A DNA stretch of 47,588 nt from Actinomycetes bacterium (GCA_021851165.1 JAJZJN010000003.1:1-47588); one strand, 5' to 3'; shown: positions 6,007-15,006, counted from the first letter of the stretch. The notes: generated by a model from the letters alone, not told the origin. Numbers and translations: made by a program.

Positions 6007-8095
6007 GGTAGGCACCACCTGCCGGGGCGCTACCCGGCGCCGACGCCGGAAGAGCCCCCGGAACAGCGCTCCCCGGAGCACCCCCGACACCTCCAGCGAC
6101 GGCACCCGTCGCCGCGCTGCCAGGAGGCATGCCCGAGCGCGCCATCCTGGATCGACGCTCATCCCACGCTTCGAGCCAGCGCCCGACGCGCGCCATCCAT
6201 ATGCTCCGCTGGTACTCGACTATCCCCTCGGGATGGGCGGCATACGTGAGGGCCCCGACAGCGAACATGATGAACTCGATGCCGGCCACCCGCTGTGGCA
6301 GGTAGGTGAGCACCTGTGCGAACACAGCGAAGGCCATCCCTGCCTGCACCGCTCCCTCAACCGTCTGGGCCCCGGTCGTGATGACCACCACTACCCATAC
6401 CAGTGACAGCACGTAGTTGAAGTCGGTGCTACTGATCGGCCCCTCTATCGACCCGTAGAGCGCACCGCCGAGACCGGCCATGCCGGCTGACAACGCGAAG
6501 ACGGTAACCTTGGACCACGAGAGGTTGATCCCGAGGCTCGCGGCCGCCGTCGGGCTTCCGCGCATCGCCGCTAGGTACCTGCCGACCGTCCCTCGCTGGA
6601 TCAGCACCACCACTCCCATACACAGGGCCAGAACCACCAGCGCAAGCATCACGAATGCCCGGTCGTTGTTGAAGTTCACCGACCCCATTGCCGGTCGTGG
6701 CACGACGAGACCAGCCACCCCGCCACCCGTCCAGGAGAACTGGAATAGCACGTTGTCGGCGAACAGGGCGAAGGCAAGCGTCACCAACGTGAGCAGCAGT
6801 CCCGACACCCGTATGACAAGCAGCGCCAGCACTACCCCGACAACAGCGGCAAGCACGGCCCCGACCACCGCTCCGAGCAGGACGGGCAGGCCCATGTGCA
6901 ACGCAAGCTGCCCTGCGGTGAACGCCCCGATGCCAGCGAAGCTTGCCTGGCAGAGCGAGAGCTGACCGCTCATCCCGGTTATCAGCGTGATCGAGAGGAA
7001 GATCACCGAAAAGACCAACCCCTGACCCAGAGGGAAGACCCAGTTGCCCGGCACCCAGGTCAGGCACGAGACAACAAATGCTATAACCAGCAGCCTGAAT
7101 CCCCACTTCATGGGAAGCTCCAGCCGCTTGTCGCGGATCGCTATAGCCCGTGGAGGCGGGGGAGGGTCGACCGAAGCGAGCGGGTCGGAGCTCTGATCTA
7201 GATGCCTGAGTCGCGGGTTGGCCAGGAGCACCCCCACCAGGACGATGAAGGGCAAGGACGGCAAGAGGCCCTGAGCAAGCACGCCGCCTGGGGGGAGGAA
7301 CTTGACCAGGAGGTTCTCCAGCACGCCAAGCCCTATCCCACCTACGAGCGCCACCGGCAAGCTCGACATGCCCGCCATCGCTGCTGCGGTGATCCCCGCC
7401 ACGAGCAGCGTGGTGAACTCCAAGGGGTTGGTCGGGTCGATGGAGTTGGACTGTGGAAGCAGCATTACACCTGCCAGGCCGGCCAGGAGGCTCGACAGCG
7501 CCCATGCACCCGCTGCCACACGCCCGGCATTCACTCCTTCGAGCGATGCGAGCCGTCGGGATTCCACGACTGCCCTCATCGTGAGGCCTGCACTGGTCCA
7601 CCTGAACATTGCCATGAGGCCAAGCACCACGCCCAGGGTGACGACGGTGGTCGATATGTCTGCCCCGTTGACCGGTGTAGATCCGATATGGAAGTACACG
7701 ATGTTCGGGTTCAGCCACAAATATCCGATCCTGTGCCGCGTCCTGCCGCCGAATATGATCGGAATGCTCTGGGGTATGGCGATGAGCAGGCCGAGTGATG
7801 ACACGACCTTGGCTGTCGTGGAAGCCGTCCGGATGGGGCGACACAGGAAATGGTCGAGAGCGAGCCCCAGCCCCGGCGCAAGCACCAGCACCGCCACAGC
7901 AAAGGCTGCCCACTGAGGCCAATGGGCGTACTCGTCCAGGAGATCGAACACGAATGCCGAGACGAACGCCTGAGCGCCGAAAGCCAGGTTGAAGACGCCC
8001 GTGGCGCGGAAGGTGAGCACCAAGCCCACAGCCAGAAGCGCGAACTCGCAACCGTAGGGGACCCCCGGTATCGCGTAGTCGAGGAGGCTGCTCAC
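5999..8095 (-). CDS. Fused LivH-LivM permease of the branched-chain-type ABC importer
   Basis: A 698-residue membrane protein joining the two permeases normally made as LivH and LivM. Residues 1-300 are LivH-like (LLAVGLVLTFRATGVFNLAFGAQ, TMRAVVESRRLASLEGVN, LPVALVGGIGLGVLENL). A proline-rich linker (ASVDPPPPPRAI) follows. Residues 330-640 are LivM-like (ITLITGMSGQLSLCQASFAGIGAFTAGQL, GRYLAAMRGSPTAAASLGIN). The last 60 residues are a low-complexity Gly/Ala/Pro tail, probably cytoplasmic. Many hydrophobic helices are visible in both halves. It lies 15 bp downstream of the binding-protein gene and is co-transcribed with livG and livF. Substrate is not deducible. Confidence 0.92.
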   Translation of the reverse strand: MSSLLDYAIPGVPYGCEFALLAVGLVLTFRATGVFNLAFGAQAFVSAFVFDLLDEYAHWPQWAAFAVAVLVLAPGLGLALDHFLCRPIRTASTTAKVVSSLGLLIAIPQSIPIIFGGRTRHRIGYLWLNPNIVYFHIGSTPVNGADISTTVVTLGVVLGLMAMFRWTSAGLTMRAVVESRRLASLEGVNAGRVAAGAWALSSLLAGLAGVMLLPQSNSIDPTNPLEFTTLLVAGITAAAMAGMSSLPVALVGGIGLGVLENLLVKFLPPGGVLAQGLLPSLPFIVLVGVLLANPRLRHLDQSSDPLASVDPPPPPRAIAIRDKRLELPMKWGFRLLVIAFVVSCLTWVPGNWVFPLGQGLVFSVIFLSITLITGMSGQLSLCQASFAGIGAFTAGQLALHMGLPVLLGAVVGAVLAAVVGVVLALLVIRVSGLLLTLVTLAFALFADNVLFQFSWTGGGVAGLVVPRPAMGSVNFNNDRAFVMLALVVLALCMGVVVLIQRGTVGRYLAAMRGSPTAAASLGINLSWSKVTVFALSAGMAGLGGALYGSIEGPISSTDFNYVLSLVWVVVVITTGAQTVEGAVQAGMAFAVFAQVLTYLPQRVAGIEFIMFAVGALTYAAHPEGIVEYQRSIWMARVGRWLEAWDERRSRMARSGMPPGSAATGAVAGGVGGAPGSAVPGALPASAPGSAPAGGAYHA

Positions 8096-8110
8096 CTGGG
8101 TGGTGCCGGC

Positions 8111-9430
8111 TCAGGCCCCTGGCGTACCCGGGGGCGGGCTCTGGGACTCGAACTTGTCGTTCACGCAGGTGAACACTTGACCGTGGCCGTGGACGAGGAT
8201 CGGTACATACCTACCGTTCTCCGCCTCCACAAATGCGGAACAGTACGGGGGATGCGACGAGGTATGGGCCACGTGCCAGTTGACAGGGGGCATAAGCCCC
8301 CCGGCAGTGAAGGCGCTCTCGGAATTGATCGCCGAAACCAGCTTCTTCTGGGTGAGATCCGGCCCAGCCGCCCGCAGGCCAGCCACAAACTGTGCTGCGT
8401 TGACCCAGCCCTGGAACGAGACATCGTCATAGGTCCATCTGGGCTCGTACTTCCTCATCTCGCGGATATAGAGCTGCATCGCTGGGTACTTCCCCGGGAA
8501 GGAGGTCACTGCTTCGAAGGGGACGTGCTCGTCGAGGAATATCACGCCATTTGTAAGAGCAGGGTTGTCAGCCACCATGCTACGGCTGTAGCCGTTGAAC
8601 CACATCGCGTGCGCCGAGCCCAGCCCGTACTGATGCATTGCCCTGGCGAAAGCCAGGTTGTCCGACCGCTCCATGCAGGTGATGAACAGATCGACATGGT
8701 GGCTGGCCATCTGCAGCACGTCGGGAACCGGGTTGGCTCCCAAGCCGAAGTTGAAGTCCGTGAAGGCCACGTCGATACCTGCCCGCCGGAGGCCCTGGGC
8801 AGACGCCTCGCATGCGGAGTAGGACGCCGGCACGCCATAGGCCACCACGGCCACCGAGGTGGCATGCAGTTGCCTGGCGGCATAGACGACGGTGTACTGC
8901 GCTGTGGTGAAGTCAAGGTATGACCCGTACGTGCCGAACAGGCTGGGGGCAGTGTCCCAATTGCTGCTGACTACGTACCCGAAGGTGGGCGTTCCCGTCT
9001 GGGCCAGGTACTGCGAACCGCTGAAGAACGGTGTGCCCACCCCGACCACCGCGAACACGTGATCCTGCTCGACGAGCGTCCGAGCCTCGTCTGCATCGGT
9101 GGTCGGATTTCCTGCATCGTCCTCTTCATAGGCCAGGTGGAGCTTGCGGCCGTAAACACCGCCCTCGGCGTTCACCATGTCGAAATAGGCCTTCACCCCG
9201 TCGACTATCTCGCCGAATCCCTGCGAGAGGGGGCCGGTTGCCGTAGCCAGGCTGCCCACCGTGATGCTGTTCGCCGTGACGCCTGGAGCCCCCTTTCCTC
9301 CAGAGCTTGCCTTCGCCGACGCATTCGAGCACGCTGCGAGCAGCAGGCTAGCGCCGACAACACCTACGACGGCAGCTCGCAACCGGCATCGAGCTGAACC
9401 ACGAAGAGCTGAACCACGAAGCCCGGCCAT
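8111..9430 (-). CDS. ABC-importer substrate-binding lipoprotein (LivK/Peripla_BP_6 type)
   Basis: A 439-residue extracytoplasmic binding protein. A lipoprotein signal peptide is clear: RLRAAVVGVVGASLLLAAC, with lipobox LAAC at residues 30-33. The mature part begins with NSITVGSLATATGPLSQGFGEIVDGVKAYFDMVNAEGGVYGRKL, the standard opening of LivK-like proteins, and continues with DADEARTLVEQDHVFAVVG. The start ATG 9430 follows AGGAGGGG; a longer frame to 9523 has no such site. First gene of the importer operon. In actinobacterial catabolic clusters such proteins often bind aromatic or alicyclic acids rather than leucine, which fits the CoA enzymes around it; this is inference. Confidence 0.9.
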   Translation of the reverse strand: MAGLRGSALRGSARCRLRAAVVGVVGASLLLAACSNASAKASSGGKGAPGVTANSITVGSLATATGPLSQGFGEIVDGVKAYFDMVNAEGGVYGRKLHLAYEEDDAGNPTTDADEARTLVEQDHVFAVVGVGTPFFSGSQYLAQTGTPTFGYVVSSNWDTAPSLFGTYGSYLDFTTAQYTVVYAARQLHATSVAVVAYGVPASYSACEASAQGLRRAGIDVAFTDFNFGLGANPVPDVLQMASHHVDLFITCMERSDNLAFARAMHQYGLGSAHAMWFNGYSRSMVADNPALTNGVIFLDEHVPFEAVTSFPGKYPAMQLYIREMRKYEPRWTYDDVSFQGWVNAAQFVAGLRAAGPDLTQKKLVSAINSESAFTAGGLMPPVNWHVAHTSSHPPYCSAFVEAENGRYVPILVHGHGQVFTCVNDKFESQSPPPGTPGA

Positions 9431-9688
9431 GCAACCCCTCCTGACATTGTGGACGGCTGGTGGTGCCGTCCTCTTCACAGGCCCCCCTGTGCTAACTGGC
9501 CCCCCATTCAACTGGCCCCCCATTCAACTGGCCCTGCCCTCCTATGGATTCTCACCTGCCTCCGTATACACTCCGGCGACCGACCCCGGCGGTTACTGAC
9601 GCTGATGTCACCTAAACTGTAGCGACTGTAGCCTGCCGAGGCGTGCCGCGCCCGGCAACCATGACCCCAGACAAGGAGCACCCCGCTG
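9431..9688. promoter_or_regulatory. Divergent control region, importer / class II aldolase
   Basis: A 258-bp gene-free region. It contains a 16-bp tandem repeat (9495-9536, two full copies of ACTGGCCCCCCATTCA and part of a third) and the palindrome TGAC-N6-GTCA at 9597-9610. Both flanking genes have Shine-Dalgarno sequences, so both transcripts must have leaders. Confidence 0.6.
9597..9610. promoter_or_regulatory. TGAC-N6-GTCA palindrome, site 1
   Basis: TGAC GCTGAT GTCA, between the importer operon and the class II aldolase gene. One of seven such sites in control regions of this window. Confidence 0.7.
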
Positions 9689-10339
9689 GTGACCAAGCGA
9701 ATGGTAGATGACGCAGCCGAGGCCGTGCTGGCAACAGCCAAGACCCTCCTGGCAAAGAACCTGGTCGAGGGCACGGCCGGCAACGTCTCGGCACGCATGG
9801 ACGGGGGAAATATCTGCATCACTCCGTCCTCTGTGGATTACCGCGACATGTGCCTAGAGGATCTCGTGGTCCTGTCGCCCACGGGGGAGGTCCTTCACGG
9901 TGATCGCGCTCCGTCATCGGAGAAGCTGCTGCACCTGGCCTGCTACGACGCCTTCGGCGAGATAGGAGGGGTGATCCACTCCCACCCGGTCCACGCGACG
10001 ATGTTCGCCGTAGCCCACCGATCCATACCAGCGTGTGTGGACGAGTTCACCATTTTCGTGGGCGGCGATGTCGAAGTCGCTCACTACGCTCCGAGTGGCA
10101 CCGCCGAAGTAGGCCACAATGCGGTGGAGAAGCTCGGCAAGCGTGGTGCCGCCCTGCTGGCAAACCATGGCATGGTAGCGATAGGCAAGTCTCCCTCGGA
10201 TGCCCTCCACATCACCGCCCTCGTCGAGCGCAGCGCCCAGATCGCCCTAGGAGCTATGTCGCTCGGAGGCATCGAGCCGCTCCCCGAACACGCCACCCGT
10301 GGCTTCGCCGAGATCTACGATTTACTCAGGAACAGTTGA
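9689..10339 (+). CDS. Class II aldolase/adducin-family protein (fuculose-phosphate aldolase-like)
   Basis: A 216-residue zinc-dependent class II aldolase domain. Family marks are LVEGTAGNVSARMDGGNICITPSSVDY (phosphate-binding loop), SSEKLLHLACYDAFGEIGGVIHSHPVHA with the zinc ligands H-S-H at about residues 96-98, and LLANHGMVAIG with the third histidine. The acid residue in the SSEK stretch fits the catalytic Glu. Length is normal. GTG 9689 is preceded by AAGGAG at a spacing of about 10. Monocistronic, facing away from the importer. The pathway is not given by the sequence; retro-aldol cleavage of a hydroxylated intermediate or a sugar phosphate are both possible. Confidence 0.85.
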   Translation: MTKRMVDDAAEAVLATAKTLLAKNLVEGTAGNVSARMDGGNICITPSSVDYRDMCLEDLVVLSPTGEVLHGDRAPSSEKLLHLACYDAFGEIGGVIHSHPVHATMFAVAHRSIPACVDEFTIFVGGDVEVAHYAPSGTAEVGHNAVEKLGKRGAALLANHGMVAIGKSPSDALHITALVERSAQIALGAMSLGGIEPLPEHATRGFAEIYDLLRNS

Positions 10340-10349
10340 GCGGTCCCGA

Positions 10350-10382
10350 GAGATGGTGCCGCGCGCTCCCTGCCGCCATCTC
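10350..10382. terminator. Candidate bidirectional terminator hairpin
   Basis: Inverted repeat GAGATGG (10350-10356) and CCATCTC (10376-10382), 19-nt loop, between convergent genes. There is no U-tract on either strand, so an intrinsic terminator is only tentative. Confidence 0.3.
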
Positions 10383-12069
10383 AGCCACCAGCTAGGAAGA
10401 GCCGCTCTGGATCGTAGCGGCGCAGTGCAAGAACCTCGTCCAGGGTGACGGGTTCCATCTCCTCGATGTTGCGACAGGTCTCCACCTCCCAGCCGCACGA
10501 ACCGGCCATCGCCCTGACCCGCTGGTCGAGACCTGAAGGCCCCGAAGGAACCGCCGCTATCCGCAACACACCATCACTGCGTCGAAGCACCCCCCGGTCC
10601 GTGACAACGCTCGTGACGGCACGTCCAGGGCTCGTCACGTAGCCGACCTGCTCGCAGAGCCTGCCGGGGCGAGCTAGCGTGACAACCACACAGGCCTCTG
10701 CCCTGCTTGCCACGTCATTCGCCCCGCCGGATCCCACCAGGAATGGGCCACCGGGAATGATTGTCGAGTTCAAATTCCCCTCCCGGTCCACCTGAGCAGC
10801 CCCCAGGCATCCGACCACCCTCGTGGCCGGTCCTCCGACCACCATGCCGAGCACGCTCGATGCATCAGACAGCATCGACGTCCCGGGGAACACCCTTTGA
10901 TTGAAGATGTACGGGTCTGCCGGTATCGGTGTGTAGCCGAGCATGCCCAGCTCCGCTATGAGCACCACCGTGCTTCCAGCCTCCCGCGCGCGCGACACGC
11001 CAACCCATGCAGCAAGGTTGGCCACCCCGGCACCCGCCAGGACTGCGTCTGCCCCCACCAGGCCGACAGTATCGGAGACCTCTCGTGCCGCCATGGCTGC
11101 AGCCTGCTCCCACGGACTGGGTGCTTCACACCGATCGATCGGATGCGCCTCCTCGTCAGCCCTGAAAGAGGCCGGATCGGCCCTCGCCCTCAACCGCGCA
11201 AGGCGATCTGCCCCAAGGAGATCGAGGTAGGAGCCATGCGTATCCGGCCCGAGGATCCACCGGCGCGCCCAAGCGTCCAGATCCCCATGCGTGGCCTGCT
11301 TGGCATCCACCCAGAAGGGGATGTCCTCTCCGTAGGACGCTACCGGCAGTCCCGGCGCGTACAGGCCACCCGGGTGGGCCCCGAACGGAGCCTGCACCAC
11401 AGCGAGTACCCGGTGGGCCGGAACCCGGACCCGATGGCCCTGGCCCTCCAGGCTCTCGACGATCCGCTCGACAGTGGCAATCACGCCGCGCCGTGCAGCC
11501 CAGGCACCCCAGACGCCTTCCAACAGTGGCTCGGAGAGTGCGACGTTGCCCTCCGCGTCGGCTACCGCCCCGTGCATCAGAGTCACATCCGGGACAAGCG
11601 GGGCAACGAGCCCGATCCTGCCGAATGGTGATTCCACCTCTGTAAAGGCAGCGTTGGAGGCCATCGAGGAACCCGCGAGAGAACCGGTGACCACGCCTGG
11701 CAGTCCACGCGCAGCGGCCTCCAGGCGCTGGGCAAAGGTGAGGATTGACCAGTGCTCGACCTCCACCTCTCCCGACGAGTACCCTCGCTGGAAGACTGGG
11801 TTCGGCGTGTAGGTAGGGAAACTGTCACCCGAGTAGGCGGTGACCACCTTCTTCACCAGACCTCCCTCGAAGAACAGCGCTCCGAGAGAGCCCAGGCTGA
11901 GCATCACTAGTGTGAAACCGGGATCGCTCCGCCAGTACTGCCGGAGGACCTCACGGGCACCGGCCGTCCATCGGCAGTGCCCGAGCATGACATGGAGCGT
12001 GTCGCCCGGGCGGACATTGCGCTCGATGGCCTGGGCAAGGTCCAACTCCTCGGTTGGGTGATCGCTCAC
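10381..12069 (-). CDS. Fused family I CoA-transferase (alpha + beta in one chain)
   Basis: A 562-residue protein joining the two subunits of a family I CoA-transferase. The first half has the alpha-type pattern (RNVRPGDTLHVMLGHCR, MSLGSLGALFFEGGLVKKVV, GRIGLVAPLVPDVTLMHGAVADAEGNVAL). The second half is beta-type (VGADAVLAGAGVANLAAWVG, TVVLIAELGMLGYTPIP, GCLGAAQVDREGNLNSTIIPGG, GSGGANDVASRAEACVVV). AELG sits where the family's catalytic glutamate motif (ENG/ESG) is found. The same pattern occurs in glutaconate CoA-transferase and in IpdAB of steroid ring catabolism, which are two-chain enzymes. GTG 12069 overlaps the upstream ACAD stop by 4 bp. A longer frame to 12339 lies inside that gene. 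Confidence 0.85.
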   Translation of the reverse strand: MSDHPTEELDLAQAIERNVRPGDTLHVMLGHCRWTAGAREVLRQYWRSDPGFTLVMLSLGSLGALFFEGGLVKKVVTAYSGDSFPTYTPNPVFQRGYSSGEVEVEHWSILTFAQRLEAAARGLPGVVTGSLAGSSMASNAAFTEVESPFGRIGLVAPLVPDVTLMHGAVADAEGNVALSEPLLEGVWGAWAARRGVIATVERIVESLEGQGHRVRVPAHRVLAVVQAPFGAHPGGLYAPGLPVASYGEDIPFWVDAKQATHGDLDAWARRWILGPDTHGSYLDLLGADRLARLRARADPASFRADEEAHPIDRCEAPSPWEQAAAMAAREVSDTVGLVGADAVLAGAGVANLAAWVGVSRAREAGSTVVLIAELGMLGYTPIPADPYIFNQRVFPGTSMLSDASSVLGMVVGGPATRVVGCLGAAQVDREGNLNSTIIPGGPFLVGSGGANDVASRAEACVVVTLARPGRLCEQVGYVTSPGRAVTSVVTDRGVLRRSDGVLRIAAVPSGPSGLDQRVRAMAGSCGWEVETCRNIEEMEPVTLDEVLALRRYDPERLFLAGG

Positions 12070-13292
12070 CGCCGGATGCCCAGCTCGACCGGTGAGCGTC
12101 CCACACCTGGTGAGTCCCCCAGAGCCGGCGAGCGCCCAGCACCTCCAGCCGGACCGGGCTCGCGGGGCAAGCCGAGTATCCGCTCTCCTATGACGTTCCG
12201 CTGGATCTCCGACGTGCCCCCGGCGATGGTCGCTGCCTTGGACCAGATCCACTGGCGCTGCCAGTGCCCCCACATCGGGGAGCCGGATCCGAGCACCGCC
12301 ATTGCGGACTCCGCCATTGTCTGGGTCATTGTGCTCCATGCGAGCTTGACCCAGCTCGACTCCGGGCCAGGCTGAGCGCCGCGGGCGAGCTTGGTGAGGG
12401 TCCGCAGATTGTGCGCACGAAGCACGAGCAGCGAGATGTATGAGTCCACGATCGTGTCGGCTATGGACACGTCATCAAGGCTGCCGTTGCCTTCGGCCTC
12501 ACGCACCAGACGAGCGAGCAGGCCTTCGTGGACGACTTCCTCCTTCACAGGGAAATTGGCGCCCCTCTCATGGGCAAGTGTCGTGGAAGCCACCCGCCAG
12601 CCCTCGCCCTCGGCGCCTATCAGGTTGTCCTCGGGCACGAACACCCCGTCGAGGAACACTTCGTTGAACTCGGCTTCCCCGGTCATCTGGACGAGGGGAC
12701 GGATCTCGACCCCGGGTGCCTGCATGTCGACCACCAGCAGCGACAAGCTACGGGCACCGGTACTGGCCGGGCCGCTACGTACCAGGCACAAGCCGAACCG
12801 AGCGAAGCGCGCGTACGAGGTCCAAACCTTCTGGCCTGTCACCCTCCACCCCCCGGCAACCGCCACCGCCCTCGTGGAGAGACCTGTCAGGTCCGAGCCT
12901 GCTCCCGGCTCGCTGAAGAGCTGGCACCACAGATCCCGGGCGCTCAAGATGGCGGGGAGGAAGCGCTCGCACTGAGCGGCGGTGCCGTGGGCGAGCAGAG
13001 TCGGACCAGCCAGGTTGATACCCACCCTGTTCACGGGCTGCGGTGCCCCAGAGCGGGCATACTCGATGTTGAATATCGCCACCTCGACGGCGGTTGCTCC
13101 CCTGCCTCCATAGGCTACCGGCCAGTCGAGCCCTACCCATCCTCCCTCGGCCAACTCGGCCTGCCAGCGCCTCGCCCATTCGAGGGCGCTCTCCTCGTCT
13201 TCAAAGCAGGGCACCGGCTCGACATGCTCTGCCAGCCACGCGCGCGCCTCGTCGGCAAATGCAGCTTCCTGGGGCGTAAGCGACAGATCCAC
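12066..13292 (-). CDS. Acyl-CoA dehydrogenase, type A (SEIQRN subfamily)
   Basis: A 408-residue FAD-dependent acyl-CoA dehydrogenase. Visible are the N-terminal helical domain (LTPQEAAFADEARAWLAEHV), the FAD/substrate strand WCQLFSEPGAGSDLTGLSTRA, GQKVWTSYA, the LVVDMQAPGVEIRPLVQMTGEAEFNEVFLDGVFVPEDNLIG block, and the C-terminal FAD site GGTSEIQRNVIGERILGLPRE. A Gly/Ser/Pro tail with imperfect GRSP repeats follows. The start is GTG 13292; no family-like residues lie upstream. Co-transcribed with the CoA-transferase (GTGA overlap). It resembles one half of the FadE34-type fusion at 24123-26474 and may need a type B partner such as the 15863-17062 product. Confidence 0.9.
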   Translation of the reverse strand: MDLSLTPQEAAFADEARAWLAEHVEPVPCFEDEESALEWARRWQAELAEGGWVGLDWPVAYGGRGATAVEVAIFNIEYARSGAPQPVNRVGINLAGPTLLAHGTAAQCERFLPAILSARDLWCQLFSEPGAGSDLTGLSTRAVAVAGGWRVTGQKVWTSYARFARFGLCLVRSGPASTGARSLSLLVVDMQAPGVEIRPLVQMTGEAEFNEVFLDGVFVPEDNLIGAEGEGWRVASTTLAHERGANFPVKEEVVHEGLLARLVREAEGNGSLDDVSIADTIVDSYISLLVLRAHNLRTLTKLARGAQPGPESSWVKLAWSTMTQTMAESAMAVLGSGSPMWGHWQRQWIWSKAATIAGGTSEIQRNVIGERILGLPREPGPAGGAGRSPALGDSPGVGRSPVELGIRR

Positions 13293-13396
13293 CGGGGGTT
13301 CACACCCACCCAGGCGCCGGCACCGTGCTCATGAAGCCTCATCAGGCGCTGCTTGGATGCCGCCAGGGCGCCACTCCGATGTCTCTGCCCCGAGTA

Positions 13397-13410
13397 TGAC
13401 CACAGTGTCA
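13397..13410. promoter_or_regulatory. TGAC-N6-GTCA palindrome, site 2
   Basis: TGAC CACAGT GTCA between divergent ACAD and AMP-ligase genes. Its right half-site is shared with the next palindrome. Confidence 0.7.
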
Positions 13411-13424
13411 GGTTAGCTGACACT
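13404..13424. promoter_or_regulatory. Second palindrome AGTGTCAG-N5-CTGACACT
   Basis: Perfect 8-bp arms separated by GTTAG, overlapping site 2 and touching the -10 box of the AMP-ligase gene. It puts a third TGAC half-site at 13418, so the region may bind more than one dimer. Confidence 0.6.
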
Positions 13425-13429
13425 AGATT
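13424..13429 (+). promoter_or_regulatory. -10 box TAGATT, leaderless AMP-ligase transcript
   Basis: TAGATT (TANNNT) lies 5 nt before GTG 13435. No Shine-Dalgarno sequence is present. Confidence 0.5.
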
Positions 13430-13434
13430 CGTCT

Positions 13435-15006
13435 GTGGTGAAATCCGGCATCGCACCCCTCCACGCCACCCTTGCACACACGAGGGCTCCCTGGTACCGG
13501 CGAGCCGGAGGTCCCTGGGACCGGCCCGTCCTCGACGCCTCCTTCCCACTCGTGCGCTCGACGGCGGTGGTCGAGGGCTCAACGCGTCTCGACGGCGCCG
13601 CTCTCGAGGCAGTCGTGGCCGCTCTGGCCGGGAGGCTGCGCGCCGCAGGGGGCGGTCGTGGCCGTGTGGTTGCCTGGCAGCTGCCGAACGGTCCGGCATC
13701 GCTTGCGATGTACCGTGCCTGCTGGAGGATCGGGGCGACGGCCGCCCCTCTTCATCACCGCCTCGGCCCCATCGAGGCTGCTGGCGCGTTGGACCAGGTG
13801 CGTCCTGTCGCAGTGCTCGCGAGCAGCGACATGCCTGCTAGCGGCTATCCGAGCGCGATAGCACTGGCGCCGCACGGGAGCGTGGAAGAGCTCATGGCGG
13901 CACTACCCGATGGCATGCCCGTCGCACGAGCCTCATGCCCCTCCATGCCTCACGATCTGGCGGTAGTTCTATTCACATCAGGTTCGACAGGCAGGCCGAA
14001 GGCAGTCCTCCACACCCAGCGCGCCCTAGCCTACAAGGCTGCCCTCATGCTAGATGTTCACGGCCTCCGGCAAGGTGACGCCGTCCTCATGCCTGCCCCG
14101 CTCGCACATGTCTCGGGCCTGCTGAACGGCGTCCTCATACCGGCTATGGGAGGACTCCCGACCGTACTGATGGCTACCTGGGATCCAGCCGCGGCCCTGG
14201 ATGCAATCGAGAGGGAGCGGATCACGTTCATGGGCGCCCCACCGGTGTTCTTCTCCCAGATAGCAGCAGACGAGCACTTCACCAGGGAGCGAGTCGCCAG
14301 TATGCGCCTGATATCGACCGGAGGGGCCGCGGTCAGCCCCGCTTTCGTCGAGCAGACAGCCGACGCATTCGCATGCAGCGTCAAGCGAACCTACGGATCA
14401 ACCGAAGCGCCTACCGTCACTACGTCGACCGCATCGGACCGGCCCGAACATGCACGCGAGACCGACGGCCGGCCATTAGGTGACGTAGAGCTGCAGATAC
14501 GCGTAGCTTCCAGTGCCAAGCAGGCGTCACCCGGTGAGGTGGGCGAGATCTGGCTACGTGGGCCTGAGCTGTTCGCCGGCTACGTCGACCGGGTCGCCAC
14601 GGCCAAGGCCCTGGCCGAGCCAGGCGGGTGGTTCCGTACCGGAGATCTCGGCACGCTCGACTCCGATGGATGGCTCAGGGTCACGGGGAGGCTGTCCGAC
14701 ATCATCATTCGCGCCGGGGAGAACATCTCCGCTGCCGAGGTCGAGGCCATTCTCGAAGCACACCCAAGCATCCATCAAGCTGTAGCCGTTGCGGCACCGG
14801 ACCCGGCGGTAGGCGAGCGTGTCGTGGCATTCGTGACGTCATCAGCCCCCTTCGACCTCGAGGCCTGCCGCGCGTGGTTCGCCGAGAGCGGAGCCACGCG
14901 GTTCAAGACTCCTGAAGTGGTAGTCGCCCTCGACGAGATCCCTAGCCTCGCTGCCGGCAAGCCGGACCGCGCGGCCCTACGCCAGATGGCCCGGCAGCTC
15001 GCTTAG
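13435..15006 (+). CDS. AMP-dependent acyl-CoA synthetase/ligase
   Basis: A 523-residue ANL-superfamily ligase that would activate a carboxylate through an acyl-adenylate. The P-loop motif is LFTSGSTGRPKAVLHT (about residues 181-196), with YGSTEAP (A5), GWFRTGDLGTLDSDGWLRVTGRLSDIIIRAGENISAAEVE (A7-A8) and the catalytic lysine in AAGKPDRAALR (A10), so it looks fully active. The N-terminus is shorter than in most ligases. Two adjacent GTG codons (13435, 13438) could each be the start; the -10 box fits the first. Its 3' end overlaps the convergent lipoprotein gene by 3 bp. The regulatory palindromes at 13397-13424 control it and probably the divergent ACAD operon. Confidence 0.9.
   Translation: MVKSGIAPLHATLAHTRAPWYRRAGGPWDRPVLDASFPLVRSTAVVEGSTRLDGAALEAVVAALAGRLRAAGGGRGRVVAWQLPNGPASLAMYRACWRIGATAAPLHHRLGPIEAAGALDQVRPVAVLASSDMPASGYPSAIALAPHGSVEELMAALPDGMPVARASCPSMPHDLAVVLFTSGSTGRPKAVLHTQRALAYKAALMLDVHGLRQGDAVLMPAPLAHVSGLLNGVLIPAMGGLPTVLMATWDPAAALDAIERERITFMGAPPVFFSQIAADEHFTRERVASMRLISTGGAAVSPAFVEQTADAFACSVKRTYGSTEAPTVTTSTASDRPEHARETDGRPLGDVELQIRVASSAKQASPGEVGEIWLRGPELFAGYVDRVATAKALAEPGGWFRTGDLGTLDSDGWLRVTGRLSDIIIRAGENISAAEVEAILEAHPSIHQAVAVAAPDPAVGERVVAFVTSSAPFDLEACRAWFAESGATRFKTPEVVVALDEIPSLAAGKPDRAALRQMARQLA

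Noticed and set aside
7850-8923. A 357-codon open frame opposite the binding-protein and permease genes
   Set aside because: Shadow of GC-rich codon usage; crosses the boundary of two real genes and has no recognisable domain.
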